Shown here: positions 15,858 through 25,404 of the stretch, in pieces
How positions within the stretch are numbered: position 1 is the stretch's first letter
Layout: the number at the start of each line of letters is the position of its first letter
DNA from: Thioploca sp.
GTDB taxonomy: Bacteria; Pseudomonadota; Gammaproteobacteria; Beggiatoales; Beggiatoaceae
Assembly: GCA_012032555.1 (NCBI GenBank)
Contig: JAAUSR010000055.1
Coordinates: forward strand, 1-35,450
DNA: 35,450 nt
Direction of reading: 5' to 3'
Translations under genes and position numbers: made by a program
The notes under the pieces: model-generated
What the model was told of the DNA's origin: nothing
What the model saw: only the letters and a program-made list of their open reading frames with translations
Database searches by the model: none

Positions 15858-15881
15858 TAAAATCAACACGTGTTGATTTTA
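15858..15881. promoter_or_regulatory. Perfect 24-bp palindrome, operator-like
   Basis: Each half is TAAAATCAACAC, meeting at the centre CGTG. Perfect dyads of this length without a loop are typical of binding sites for dimeric repressors. It is 323 bases upstream of the LRR remnant start (15535) and belongs to no repeat family seen in the window. Confidence 0.4.
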
Positions 15882-16043
15882 GACAGGGCTAGACTTGCAG
15901 CAAGGTAGGGTGCATTAAGACGTTAGTTGTCATATACCATTCAGTTGTTTCAACTTTGTTGGTGTGTGTTAATAATTTCCCCTGCATTGGCTGAATTTAA
16001 TTAGATCTAGGTAAAACTCCGGATTTGCTATGTGAATTTTATA

Positions 16044-16138
16044 AGCCAAGTAAGTCGGGTTAACGAGGGCGTAACCCGACATTTCACTTTTGTTGGGTTA
16101 CAGCACAATAACACGTGCCTAACCCGACCTACTTGGCT
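16044..16138. repeat. Composite palindromic element, GTCGGGTTA arms
   Basis: An outer inverted repeat (AGCCAAGTAAGTCGGGTTA at 16044-16062 and its near complement at 16120-16138) encloses an inner one (GTCGGGTTA at 16054, TAACCCGAC ending at 16080). It looks like two or three copies of the window's hairpin family nested together, just past the end of xdhB. Confidence 0.7.
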
Positions 16139-16166
16139 ATCGTATACGTTCATAAATTTGTTGAAT

Positions 16167-18433
16167 TTAATACGAATTGGAATAGAGTGCTAGCAATACT
16201 TTCTCCGGCGTGAGCGGTGCCGAAAAGGTGAACTGCAAATCAGGGCGAAAAGCTTTCATCGCTTGCCAAATCGCAAATAAGCACTGATACCATATATTAA
16301 GGGTGGTTCACCAACCGCTTTGGAATGGAGTAATCCCTCTGGATTATTAGCATTTTCTAAAAAATGGACCGCAATTTCTTGTGGTGCAAAATAAATATCC
16401 GGAACTTTATAAGTTGACAGGCGGTCAGTCAATAATCGTCCCCTATCAGTATAGATTAATTCTTCAATCGTCATCCAACCAATCCCTTGAACGATACCGC
16501 CTTCGACTTGTCCACGATCAATAAGTGGATTTAAGCTGATACCACAATCCTGTACGACTTTAACATTATCAATTTGATAGGTACCCCGTAGACAATCGAC
16601 TGTCGCTTCAGTTATAGCTGTACCAAACACGTAATATGCGAAAGGGTGGCCTTGTTCTTGAGTTTTATTAAAGTAGAGATGAGGGGTGGCATAATGAGAT
16701 TGCGCTGAGAGACTGACTCGATTAAAGTAAGCCAATGGAATCAGTTTACTCCAAGTTAAATTCGTGGCTTGACCATTTATACAGATTATTTCATTTTTAA
16801 TGGTAATTTTATCTTCATTTGCTTGATGCAGTTGTAATTTTTTCCTCGCGACTTTTTCTAACCGTGCTAAAATAGTTAAACAAGCTTGTTTGGTAGCTTG
16901 ACCATTTAAATCCGCACTACAACTCGCTGCAGTAGGTGACATATTGGCAATCCGACTCGTATTAGTTGTATCTAGTTTAATGCGATTGGTATTGATGGAA
17001 AAAATTTGGGCCGCAATTTGCCGAATTTTGCTATTAACTCCTTGTCCCATTTCCACAGCTGAGGTACTGATACTCACACTCCCGTCAACGTAAACATGCA
17101 CTAAGGCACTCGCCTGATTTAAGAAAGCACTGGTAAAAGAAATACCAAAACAAATGGGGATGAGAGCTAAGCCTTTTTTATAAAAAGCCTGTTCAGCATT
17201 GAATTGTTTAATCTGTGCGGTGAGTTTGTCAACTTCATATTGCTGTGTAGCCGTTTCCCAACAATAGCTAGATTGATTGCCAGTAATAATCATACCATAA
17301 GGAAATTGATCACCAGCCTTGAGTAGATTTTTTTGTTGAATCACCGCTGCCGTAACGCCTAATTTTTCAGCGGCTTTAGCAATAGCCGTTTCGATTACTA
17401 ACACGGCTTGGGGTGCGCCAAAACCACGAAAAGCGGTATTTGGTGGTAAATGAGTTCGACAACTGATTGCCATCGCTTTAACATGGGGAATAAAATAGCT
17501 ACTAGTTGCATGAAACAAGGTTCGTTCTAAAATCGCGGGCGATAAGTCAGCCGATGCTCCCGCGTTTTGATAAAAAATCACTTCATAAGCGAGAATTTGC
17601 CCAGTATGCGTTAAACCGATTTTAAAATCGGCAGAATAAGGATGTCGTTTACCGGTCATCCGCATATCTTCATGTCGAGATAAAATTAGTTTGACCGGTT
17701 TTTGTAAGTGAAACGTAGCTAAAGCCACTAAGGTAGCCCATACTGTTGCTTGTTCTTCTTTACCACCAAAGCCACCACCTAATCGTAAAACTTCTACTTC
17801 GATCTGATGCATAGCTAATCCTAGCACTCTCGCTACTATCCGTTGAACTAGGCTGGGTGATTGTGTGGCTGCTATAATTTTTAAACCTTTATCTTCAGTA
17901 GGATAAGCAAAAGCACCTTGAGTTTCTAAGTAAATATGCTCTTGTCCACCGGATTCAGTGCTCCCTTCAACAACAACATCACATTGTGACCAAGCTTCTT
18001 CAACATTGCCCAAAGTAAAAGTGCGTGGTGGGAGGAGTAAGTGTCCTAAGCGGTAGGCTTGTCGGGCATCGATAATAGCGGGTTGTTCTGTAAATTGAGT
18101 GGTAATGGCTTGCACCGCTTGATGAGCAATATCGGCTCGTTTAGCTACGACTAGTGCCAACGGTTGCCCACAGTAGTGCACTTCATCTACTGCCAGCAGT
18201 GGTTCATCTAAAATGAGATTACCAATTTGATTTTGTGCTGGAATGTGAGCAGCCGTTAATACCGCACAAACGCCTTCCAATTCTTGCGCCGGAGCGAGAT
18301 TGAGTTGAATTATTTTGCCATGCGCCACCGGCGAAGCTAACACCGCCGCATAGAGTGTTCCCTCGGGTATGCTGGCATCATCTATAAATTGCGATTCACC
18401 GCGGACATGCAGATAGGCATCACTTAATATCAC
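16167..18433 (-). CDS. xdhB: Xanthine dehydrogenase, molybdenum-binding subunit (frameshifted near C-terminus)
   Basis: This is the catalytic subunit of XDH, oxidising hypoxanthine and xanthine to urate with XdhA. GTG 18431-18433 overlaps the xdhA stop (TAG 18433-18435) by one base, so the two are translationally coupled. Hallmarks are GGGFGGKEEQ, AFRGFGAPQ, GGIVQGIGWMT and KAVGEPPL, whose Glu is the family's catalytic base. In the frame used from the start, the protein stops at 16256 after 725 aa (ending YLRFGKR). Shifting one base at the A-run 16275-16277 restores the family ending (AIWQAMKAFRPDLQFTFSAP, then LTPEKVLLALYSNSY) to TAA 16167-16169, about 755 aa, the usual length. A single missing base in a homopolymer suggests a sequencing error; if real, the enzyme loses only its last 35 residues or so. 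Confidence 0.9.
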
Positions 18434-19863
18434 TATAATAATGCCTCTAAAGTAATTTGCCCGGGGAACAGCATAATAAAATGTGCATAAATGAGTTGAC
18501 GTAACAATAACCGTTTGTACTCTGCTGAACCACGAACATCACTAATCGGTGTAATTTCAGTTTGCGCAATAGTCACCGCTTGGCGAATAGCAGCGGTAGT
18601 CACTTTTTGACCACTTAAATAATTAACGGTTTGAGCCAGATAGAGTGGTATTGGCGCCACACCACCAGCGGATAAATGGAGTTGTTGAATGAGGTCTTTT
18701 TCAACATGAATTTGCATCGCCGAATTGACACTGGCAACGTCTAAATGAGTGCGTTTAGATACTTTTTCAAAATTAACTAGTACATGTTTAGAAGGTAAAG
18801 AAAAACTCAGGCTCTCTACCCATTCGTGCGGTTGCTTATTAACTTGTCGGTAACCGGTAAAAAAGTCTTTTAAAGCCACAGTTCGTCGAGTCTGACTGTT
18901 GTTTAAGTGCAACATCGTCTCCAATACCAGAAAAAAAATTGTCAAATCGCCAATCGGTGAAGCATGAACAATATTGCCACCAACTGTCGCTTGATGTCGA
19001 ATCGGCGTGGCCGCAATCAATTTGAAGTAAGGCATCATTTTGGGAAAGAAAGCTTGTATAATTGGCGAATTTTTGATTTCTTCTACTGTCGTCGTAGCAC
19101 CAATATAACAACGATTTTTCTCGATGCGGATTCCTTTTAAACTGTTATCTCGTGATAAATAGATTAATGGTAACCGAAAGGAGATATCCATTCGTTGACT
19201 CCATAAATCGGTACCACCGGCAATGAATGTTCCCACAGAAGCCATCTCGGTAGTAATAGGCTTAGCTGGCAGTTGATATTTTTGCAAGCGTTGCGGAATT
19301 TGCAAAAAATAGGGAGGAATAATTCTTTTCTCAACTAACCAAGTAATACGTTCTATTTTACTATGATTTAAACTACTGGTGGTCGAGAGTAATTGCTGAC
19401 AAACTCGAATGAGAGCACGTTTGATAGCTTGATAACCGGTACAGCGGCATAGATTGCCATCAACAGCAGCTAGTTGTTGGATAGGGTCAAAATGTGAACT
19501 ATTAAAAAATAATCCAGTTATAGCGAGTACGATTCCCGGCGTACAATAACCACATTGAGTCGCACCTTCTGTTAATAAAGCTTGTTGGATAGGTGTTAAA
19601 TCCGTTTGATTCAAACCCTCAATCGTAATAACATGTTTACCATTGACTTGTCCTAATGACAATAAACATGCCATGGCTGTTTGGTAAGAAATGAGATGAC
19701 CTTTCCATTCTCCAATAAGAATAAGGCAAGCACCACAATCTCCTTCCTGACAACCGACTTTCGTTCCTACTAACCGTTGCTGGTGGCGCAAAAAATCTAC
19801 CAAGCACATTTCTTCAAGTAAATCGGTGGTAATCTCTTTGTCATTAAGAATGAAATTAACCAT
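18433..19863 (-). CDS. xdhA: Xanthine dehydrogenase small subunit (2x[2Fe-2S] + FAD)
   Basis: The protein has 476 aa. The N-terminal ferredoxin domain has C38-x4-C43-x2-C46 and C66. The helical second cluster domain has C104-x2-C107 and C139-x-C141 (CGYCTPG, LCRCTGY). From about 195 comes the CO-dehydrogenase-type FAD domain (SVGTFIAGGTDLW, ATVGGNIVHASPIGD), followed by its C-terminal domain. It passes electrons from the molybdenum site in XdhB to NAD+. It is first in a two-gene unit with xdhB. The usual third partner, XdhC, is not adjacent; a family member lies at 33647. The ATG start gives the expected MVNFILNDKEI beginning. Confidence 0.92.
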   Translation of the reverse strand: MVNFILNDKEITTDLLEEMCLVDFLRHQQRLVGTKVGCQEGDCGACLILIGEWKGHLISYQTAMACLLSLGQVNGKHVITIEGLNQTDLTPIQQALLTEGATQCGYCTPGIVLAITGLFFNSSHFDPIQQLAAVDGNLCRCTGYQAIKRALIRVCQQLLSTTSSLNHSKIERITWLVEKRIIPPYFLQIPQRLQKYQLPAKPITTEMASVGTFIAGGTDLWSQRMDISFRLPLIYLSRDNSLKGIRIEKNRCYIGATTTVEEIKNSPIIQAFFPKMMPYFKLIAATPIRHQATVGGNIVHASPIGDLTIFFLVLETMLHLNNSQTRRTVALKDFFTGYRQVNKQPHEWVESLSFSLPSKHVLVNFEKVSKRTHLDVASVNSAMQIHVEKDLIQQLHLSAGGVAPIPLYLAQTVNYLSGQKVTTAAIRQAVTIAQTEITPISDVRGSAEYKRLLLRQLIYAHFIMLFPGQITLEALL

Positions 19864-19964
19864 TTTTAATATACCATTTTATTTATATTATACCTATAGT
19901 ATATTGTAAAAATTATAAATAATGGCTAGAAAATAGGGATTAGTTCGCTTTATAATTTAACAAT

Positions 19965-19987
19965 AGACCTTAATGAGGTCTTTTTTT
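19965..19987 (+). terminator. Terminator-like hairpin upstream of lysC
   Basis: AGACCT (19965-19970), loop TAATG, AGGTCT (19976-19981), then a run of seven T (19981-19987). It is oriented to stop plus-strand transcripts, yet no plus-strand gene lies upstream (xdhA diverges at 19863). It could be an attenuator in the lysC leader or a barrier to antisense transcription. Confidence 0.5.
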
Positions 19988-20084
19988 CTTTATTTCTCTT
20001 CGCTTTTAAATCACTTTATCTCTACCTAAAAATAGTGTTTAATAAGGACTTTCTCGCCTACTGATAAGGGAATAGTTATAGATT

Positions 20085-21308
20085 ATGGCATTGATTGTAC
20101 AAAAATATGGAGGCACTTCGGTAGGTTCAGTCGAACGGATTGCCCATGTTGCTGACAAAGTGATAGCAACTCGTTCTCAAGGATATGATGTGGTGGTGGT
20201 GGTTTCTGCCATGAGTGGAGAAACTAACCGCTTAGTAACACTGGCTAAAAGTGTGGCGGATCCACCCAAAGAACGCGAGTTTGATGTCCTGTTAGCAACT
20301 GGTGAACAGGTTACGATTAGCTTGTTAAGTATTGCATTAGAGGCTAAGGGTTGTCCGGCTCGTTCTTACACTGGTGCACAGGTACGTATTCTCACTGACA
20401 GTGCGCATACCAAAGCGCGTATCCTGGATATTAATAACCAAGGTATTTGTGCTGATTTAGCACAAGGTATTGTCGTGGTCGTTGCTGGATTTCAAGGAGT
20501 AGATGAACAAGGCAACATTACGACTTTAGGAAGAGGCGGTTCTGATACGACCGCTGTGGCCTTAGCAGCGGCACTGAAAGCCGATGAATGTCAGATTTAT
20601 ACCGATGTGGACGGTGTCTATACTACTGATCCGCGCGTGGTTCCCAATGCTCGCCGACTCAATCAAATTTGTTTTGAAGAAATGCTGGAAATGGCCAGTT
20701 TGGGATCCAAAGTATTACAAATTCGGTCAGTGGAATTTGCCAGTAAATATAATGTGCCGTTACGGGTACTTTCTTCTTTTGAAGACGGTCCCGGTACCTT
20801 AATTGCGCCAGAGGATAAAAGCATGGAACAAGCTCTAATTTCCGGAATTGCATTTAATCGTGATGAAGCCAAATTAACTTTACTTGGTGTACCCGACAAA
20901 CCTGGGGTTGCCGCCCAAATTTTGAGTCAAATTGCTGCTGCTAACATTGAAGTAGATATGATTATTCAAAATATTGGGGCTGATGGTACCACTACTGACT
21001 TTACTTTTACGGTAAATCGGAATGACTACAAAAAAGCGTTAGGAATCCTACAAGGTCTAGCCTCAAGCTTAGGAATGCGTGAAGTACGAGGTGATGACCA
21101 AATTGTGAAAGTATCCATCATTGGTGTTGGTATGCGTTCTCATGCTGGGATCGCTAGCACCATGTTTCAAACCTTAGCTAATGAAGGAATTAACATTCAG
21201 TTGATTTCAACTTCCGAGATTAAAATCTCGGTGGTCGTTCATGAAAAATATCTGGAGTTAGCGGTGCGGGTTTTACATGCTGCTTTCAATTTAGATAAGG
21301 CCGCTTAA
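20085..21308 (+). CDS. lysC: Aspartate kinase
   Basis: This enzyme phosphorylates aspartate, the first step to lysine, threonine, methionine and diaminopimelate. The protein has 407 aa, typical of the monofunctional class. KYGGTSVGS (7-15) and FTTDPRVVP-type nucleotide/aspartate motifs (TTLGRGGSDTTAV, YTTDPRVV) form the kinase domain. Two ACT domains follow (about 262-335, VPDKPGVAAQILSQI; and about 342-405, GVGMRSHAGIASTMF), expected to bind feedback-inhibiting lysine/threonine. GATAAGGGAA lies before the ATG. The gene is followed 72 bases later by csrA, an order common in gammaproteobacteria such as Pseudomonas. Confidence 0.96.
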   Translation: MALIVQKYGGTSVGSVERIAHVADKVIATRSQGYDVVVVVSAMSGETNRLVTLAKSVADPPKEREFDVLLATGEQVTISLLSIALEAKGCPARSYTGAQVRILTDSAHTKARILDINNQGICADLAQGIVVVVAGFQGVDEQGNITTLGRGGSDTTAVALAAALKADECQIYTDVDGVYTTDPRVVPNARRLNQICFEEMLEMASLGSKVLQIRSVEFASKYNVPLRVLSSFEDGPGTLIAPEDKSMEQALISGIAFNRDEAKLTLLGVPDKPGVAAQILSQIAAANIEVDMIIQNIGADGTTTDFTFTVNRNDYKKALGILQGLASSLGMREVRGDDQIVKVSIIGVGMRSHAGIASTMFQTLANEGINIQLISTSEIKISVVVHEKYLELAVRVLHAAFNLDKAA

Positions 21309-21380
21309 AATCAAGTGATATAGCGGTATACCTGACATCGAAATAGTAGCTCTGGAGCTTCCACAAGTAGGAGAAAATCT

Positions 21381-21572
21381 ATGTTGATTTTGACAAGGCG
21401 TGTTGGTGAATCACTGATGATAGGAGATGATATAACGGTGACGGTGTTGGGTGTTAAAGGTAATCAAGTGCGAATTGGAGTAAACGCCCCTAAAGAAGTC
21501 GCTGTCCACCGTGAAGAAATTTATCAGCGAATTCAGCAAGAAAAAGTAGCACCTGATCCTCCCCAAGATTAA
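21381..21572 (+). CDS. csrA: Carbon storage regulator CsrA/RsmA
   Basis: This RNA-binding dimer represses or stabilises target mRNAs by binding GGA motifs, often at the Shine-Dalgarno. The protein has 63 aa and contains the full family sequence: [31 protein letters not shown] and [16 protein letters not shown] with its conserved R44-type arginine region. Strong AGGAGA upstream of the ATG. It lies behind lysC and is probably cotranscribed with it, with its own promoter possible in the 72-base gap. Confidence 0.97.
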   Translation: MLILTRRVGESLMIGDDITVTVLGVKGNQVRIGVNAPKEVAVHREEIYQRIQQEKVAPDPPQD

Positions 21573-21607
21573 GCGAATAGTAAACTGAAATCGGGTTACC
21601 TTTTGAA

Positions 21608-21633
21608 GAGGTCAGTTGAAATAGACTGACCTC
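21608..21633. terminator. Hairpin between convergent csrA and DUF2062 gene
   Basis: GAGGTCAGT (21608-21616) pairs perfectly with ACTGACCTC (21625-21633). It lies between convergent stops at 21572 and 21645, where a shared terminator is expected, but there is no clear T-run after it on the plus strand, so it may be only partly efficient. Confidence 0.45.
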
Positions 21634-21644
21634 GAATGATTCTT

Positions 21645-22202
21645 CTAAGGAAGATTTTCTAATTTGCCAAACTTGTTTGGCTCGATAAGCCGATTTTTCA
21701 AATGGAGTCTTTTTTTACATCGATCTCGCCATAAACGGTTGACTTGTAATCGCCATAACCAAATAATTAACCAGTATCCCATTAATGCACTAAGGGTACT
21801 CAGCATCATACAGCCCAACAGAAAAGGTTTTAAGGTAGCCAGAAACCATTGCGAGGAAAATTGAAATTCCAACTGTTGTGGAGGAACTCTTAATAGAATA
21901 GAACCCAGTACATAGGCAAAATAAAAAACTGGTGGCATGGTGAATGGATTGGTTATCCAAACTAAAGCGACTGCAAGCGGTAAATTGACTCGAAATAAAA
22001 TAGCTAACAGCGCAGCTAATACCATTTGTAGCGGAATCGGTATAAAAGCACTAAAGAAGCCGCTGGCAGTTCCACCGGCTACCGACCTTCTATTTAAATG
22101 CCACAGATTAGGATCGTGAAGTCGCTCGCCTAAAAACTGTAAGCTAGGGTGTGATTTAATTTGAGCAATGGGAGGTAAGTAGCGCTGCAAGAATTTCTTC
22201 AT
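21645..22202 (-). CDS. DUF2062 family inner-membrane protein
   Basis: The protein has 185 aa. RRSVAGGTASGFFSAFIPIP, LQMVLAALLAILFRVNLPLA and WITNPFTMPPVFYFAYVLG are the family's signature run of membrane segments, followed by a third hydrophobic region (LKPFLLGCMMLSTLSALMGY) and a basic tail. The function of the family is not established. In gammaproteobacteria it is commonly next to comEC, as here, with divergent starts 62 bases apart that probably share a promoter region. Confidence 0.9.
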   Translation of the reverse strand: MKKFLQRYLPPIAQIKSHPSLQFLGERLHDPNLWHLNRRSVAGGTASGFFSAFIPIPLQMVLAALLAILFRVNLPLAVALVWITNPFTMPPVFYFAYVLGSILLRVPPQQLEFQFSSQWFLATLKPFLLGCMMLSTLSALMGYWLIIWLWRLQVNRLWRDRCKKRLHLKNRLIEPNKFGKLENLP

Positions 22203-22264
22203 AAGTTGGGTAATAACAAAAGTACTATCAACGACATCATCTTTAAAATCGTATAAAACTAACC

Positions 22265-24562
22265 ATGCGTTTCAATACGCTGGCCTTTTTAGTAGGCATT
22301 GTTTATGGCCAAACCTTGAGTCATTTACCCGATCCACTTTGGACTATCCTACTATTGCCGATGATGCTCATTGCTTGGAAACAACCTAATTTGCGTCTAT
22401 TATGCTTTGGGGCACTGGGATTGGGATGGACAGTTTGGCGTGCCGACATGATATTAGCACAAAATTTACCTCGCGATCTGGAAGGTAAAGATTTAAAGCT
22501 AACGGGTGTAGTCGTTAACTTACCCATCAAGAAGGCTTATGGTTGGCAATTTGATTTCAGACCCAATCCGAGCCCCCAATGGCCTAATCCGAGCCGATTA
22601 CGGTTACAGTGGTATAGCCAACCGTTGGAACCTTTAATTCCTGGTCAACGTTGGCAATTAACTGTCCGATTGAAACCGATCCAGAGTTTCCTTAATCCTA
22701 ATGGTTTCGACTATTCCAGTTGGCTATTTCAACAACAGATTAGAGCAAGGGGTTATGTTTCTTCACGAAGTCAACCTCAGTTATTACAACCCCCTTCTTT
22801 GTTAAATATAAACTATTGGCGTTACCAACTTGCTAAAGCCATACAACAACAACTCCATCATTCACCGACACAAGGCATCATTATTGGACTGGTGATCGGT
22901 GAAGCCCAATGGATTACACCACAACAACAGACCGTTTTTAAGCAAACCGGTACCACTCATCTCATTGTCATTTCGGGTTCACATATCAGTTTAGTGGCTT
23001 TATTGGTATTTGGAATAACATTGCGCGGTTGGCGTTATTTGGGTAAACCCGCGCTATGGTTGCCAGCACCTTACTTTGCGGCGGGATGGAGTTTATTAGC
23101 GGCGGTTTTTTATGCACTACTAGCGGGTTTTATGGTACCGACACAACGGGCGTTAATTATGCTGGTAGTGGCTATGTCAGGAATCTTTTTTACTCGGCGA
23201 GTGATGCCTTCAGCTATTTTGGCTTTTAGCCTACTTATCGTCTTATTGTGGGATCCTTTGGCAGTTCTTTCACTGGGATTCTGGCTATCATTTAGTATAG
23301 TCGCTATCATTGTTTATGTCATAACCAATAGACGTGAGTTGTTTAGTTCAACCCTCGCAAAGTGGGGACTGGAATCCTGGCGAATTCAAGTAGCGGCATC
23401 ACTCTTAGTGGCTATCATTTTTCTAACCCAGTTTGGTTATACCTCCTTAAGTTCATTCGTGGCTAATTTGATAGCTATTCCTTGGTTTAGCTTGGTTATT
23501 GTTCCACTCACTTTATTAGGTGCTGCTTTAGTTGGATTGTTACCAACTATCGGTGGTAGCATATTGCAACTAGCTGATTATTTTATGGGTGCTTTATGGC
23601 ATTCGCTAGAATGGTTAGCGAATCCTCACTGGATGTGGTATCAGGCTATCCCGCCGTGGTGGACTATTATTAGTGCTACCGTAGGAATGTTAGTTTTATT
23701 ATTACCTCGTGGCTTTCCCGCTAAATGGATAGGTGTAATCTGGTTATTACCACTCTTTCTAACCCGAGTACCTTACCCTCAATTAGGAGAAGTCTGGTTC
23801 ACTTTATTAGATGTGGGACAAGGTTTAGCTGCGGTCATCCAAACGCAAAACTATACGTTAGTCTACGACACTGGAGCGAAGTGGAATGATAATTCTGATA
23901 TTGGGCAAACCGTCGTCGTGCCTTTTTTACGAACTCAAGGCATTCGTGAAATTGATAAACTGCTAATTAGTCACGGCGATAATGATCATATCGGTGGTGC
24001 TCAAAGTCTCTTAAAAAATTTACCCATCACTGAAATCATTACCAGTGTGCCAGAGAAATTTACCCACGCCAAAACCCATCCAGTTCGGTTATGTCAAGCC
24101 GGTCAATATTGGCGCTGGGATGCCGTTGAGTTCAAGATTTTACATCCACCGGTTCACTATTTAGCTAGCAGTAATAACCGTAGTTGTGTATTAAAAATCA
24201 TTACCGCCGGCGGTAGCCTGTTATTACCCGGTGATATTGAAGCAGCAGCAGAATCTAATTTACTCAATTATGCCTATTCGGATTTAGCAGCAGATATTCT
24301 TATTGTTCCACATCATGGTAGTCAAACGTCTTCAACGGCAGCCTTCATTCAAGCGGTTAAACCGAAGATTGCTTTATTCTCCGTCGCTTATAAAAATCGT
24401 TCCCGGTTACCCAAACCAGCAATAGTACAACGTTATCATCGTTATGGCATTAAAACCTGGACAACCGCACAAGTGGGTGCCATTCAATTTCGACTCTCAG
24501 CCAGTGGTATTTCTCAACCCCGGTTAGCAAAAATAGCTAAGCACCGTTACTGGCATAATTAA
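22265..24562 (+). CDS. comEC: ComEC/Rec2 DNA-uptake channel
   Basis: This inner-membrane protein carries single-stranded DNA into the cytoplasm during natural transformation. It has 765 aa, a normal length. It shows N-terminal hydrophobic segments and a periplasmic OB-like part (GKDLKLTGVVVNLP). The Competence domain follows with GLVIGEAQWI and GTTHLIVISGSHISLVALL, then many membrane helices. The C-terminal metallo-beta-lactamase-like domain starts near 520 (TLLDVGQGLAAVI) with SHGDNDHIGG, LLPGDIE and IVPHHGSQTSS, so metal-ligand motifs of the nuclease domain are present. Its stop overlaps that of the convergent prmC by four bases. Other competence genes are not in the window. Confidence 0.95.
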   Translation: MRFNTLAFLVGIVYGQTLSHLPDPLWTILLLPMMLIAWKQPNLRLLCFGALGLGWTVWRADMILAQNLPRDLEGKDLKLTGVVVNLPIKKAYGWQFDFRPNPSPQWPNPSRLRLQWYSQPLEPLIPGQRWQLTVRLKPIQSFLNPNGFDYSSWLFQQQIRARGYVSSRSQPQLLQPPSLLNINYWRYQLAKAIQQQLHHSPTQGIIIGLVIGEAQWITPQQQTVFKQTGTTHLIVISGSHISLVALLVFGITLRGWRYLGKPALWLPAPYFAAGWSLLAAVFYALLAGFMVPTQRALIMLVVAMSGIFFTRRVMPSAILAFSLLIVLLWDPLAVLSLGFWLSFSIVAIIVYVITNRRELFSSTLAKWGLESWRIQVAASLLVAIIFLTQFGYTSLSSFVANLIAIPWFSLVIVPLTLLGAALVGLLPTIGGSILQLADYFMGALWHSLEWLANPHWMWYQAIPPWWTIISATVGMLVLLLPRGFPAKWIGVIWLLPLFLTRVPYPQLGEVWFTLLDVGQGLAAVIQTQNYTLVYDTGAKWNDNSDIGQTVVVPFLRTQGIREIDKLLISHGDNDHIGGAQSLLKNLPITEIITSVPEKFTHAKTHPVRLCQAGQYWRWDAVEFKILHPPVHYLASSNNRSCVLKIITAGGSLLLPGDIEAAAESNLLNYAYSDLAADILIVPHHGSQTSSTAAFIQAVKPKIALFSVAYKNRSRLPKPAIVQRYHRYGIKTWTTAQVGAIQFRLSASGISQPRLAKIAKHRYWHN

Positions 24563-25395
24563 AGTTTTTGCCCAACAGTCACACGGGGTTGTCCGGCCAA
24601 ATCCGGATAAGTAGTAATCATTTGGTACCCTTGTCGAGCTAATAATTTTTGTACGGCGGCGGCTTGATTATAGCCATGTTCTAACAACAACCAACCGCTT
24701 AACTCCAGATGAACCCATGATTGAGTAATCAGTAACCGAAGAGCCGCTAAACCATCTTTACCAGCAATCAAAGCCTGACGTGGTTCATAGCGAACATCAC
24801 CTTGAGTTAAATGGGGATCAGTAATAGCAACATAAGGTGGATTGGATACCACTACCGTAGCCGTAACTTGATTCAAAGCTTGCCACCAATCACTTACTCG
24901 AAATTGAATCTGATGTAATCTTAAACGTTGGGCATTCTGTTGTGCAATAGCTAATACCTCTGGTGCATTATCCGTCGCTAGTACTTGACAGTGCGGACGT
25001 TCTTGGGCAATCGCTAACGCAATCGCACCACTCCCGGTACCTAAATCTACCACTTGAACGTCACTATCGATAGGTAATCGTGCCAGTGCTTGTTCAACTA
25101 ATAATTCCGTTTCCGATCGAGGAATTAAAGTTGCCGGTGTGACTTGTAACTCCAGTGACCAAAATTCTTTATGGCCAATAAGATAAGCAATGGGTTCACC
25201 TTGCCGCCGCCGCTGGCATAACGCTTGAAACTGCTTGATTTGATGGGTGGTTAATAAACAATCCGGCCAAGTATATAAATAACTTCGTTTAACTCGTAAC
25301 ACATGGCACAGTAAAACTTCTACCTCTAAACGAGTGGTATCCAACTGAGGAAATAATTGAATTGCCGATTCTAGAACAAGTTGTATCGTTGGCAT
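24559..25395 (-). CDS. prmC: Peptide chain release factor N5-glutamine methyltransferase
   Basis: This enzyme methylates the Gln of the GGQ motif in RF1 and RF2 using S-adenosylmethionine. The protein has 278 aa from ATG 25393-25395; a TTG two codons upstream is also possible. An N-terminal helical substrate-binding domain comes first (GEPIAYLIGHKEFWS), then the Rossmann fold with VVDLGTGSGAIALAIA and the catalytic NPPY (VVSNPPYVAI). It is third in the unit with hpt and mtnP: its start lies nine bases past the stop of mtnP. In many gammaproteobacteria prmC is instead beside prfA, which is not in the window. Confidence 0.94.
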   Translation of the reverse strand: MPTIQLVLESAIQLFPQLDTTRLEVEVLLCHVLRVKRSYLYTWPDCLLTTHQIKQFQALCQRRRQGEPIAYLIGHKEFWSLELQVTPATLIPRSETELLVEQALARLPIDSDVQVVDLGTGSGAIALAIAQERPHCQVLATDNAPEVLAIAQQNAQRLRLHQIQFRVSDWWQALNQVTATVVVSNPPYVAITDPHLTQGDVRYEPRQALIAGKDGLAALRLLITQSWVHLELSGWLLLEHGYNQAAAVQKLLARQGYQMITTYPDLAGQPRVTVGQKL

Positions 25396-25404
25396 TAACA
25401 ATCA

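Larger units (their letters stand above)
15536..16166. other. Intergenic stretch with palindromes
   Basis: I find no gene here. The stretch contains an 8-base inverted repeat TGTTTCCA/TGGAAACA (15642-15649 and 15683-15690), a perfect 24-bp palindrome (15858-15881) and the composite hairpin repeat at 16044-16138. It lies between the start of the LRR remnant and the end of the frameshifted xdhB, both on the minus strand. Confidence 0.6.

Noticed and set aside
18839-19111. Minus-strand frame of 90 codons inside xdhA
   Set aside because: It overlaps the FAD domain of xdhA in another frame; the xdhA frame shows clear family motifs and is not frameshifted here.
19864-20084. Lysine riboswitch upstream of lysC
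   Set aside because: The region is only about 220 bases, AT-rich, and shows just one small hairpin; the multi-helix lysine aptamer is not recognisable.
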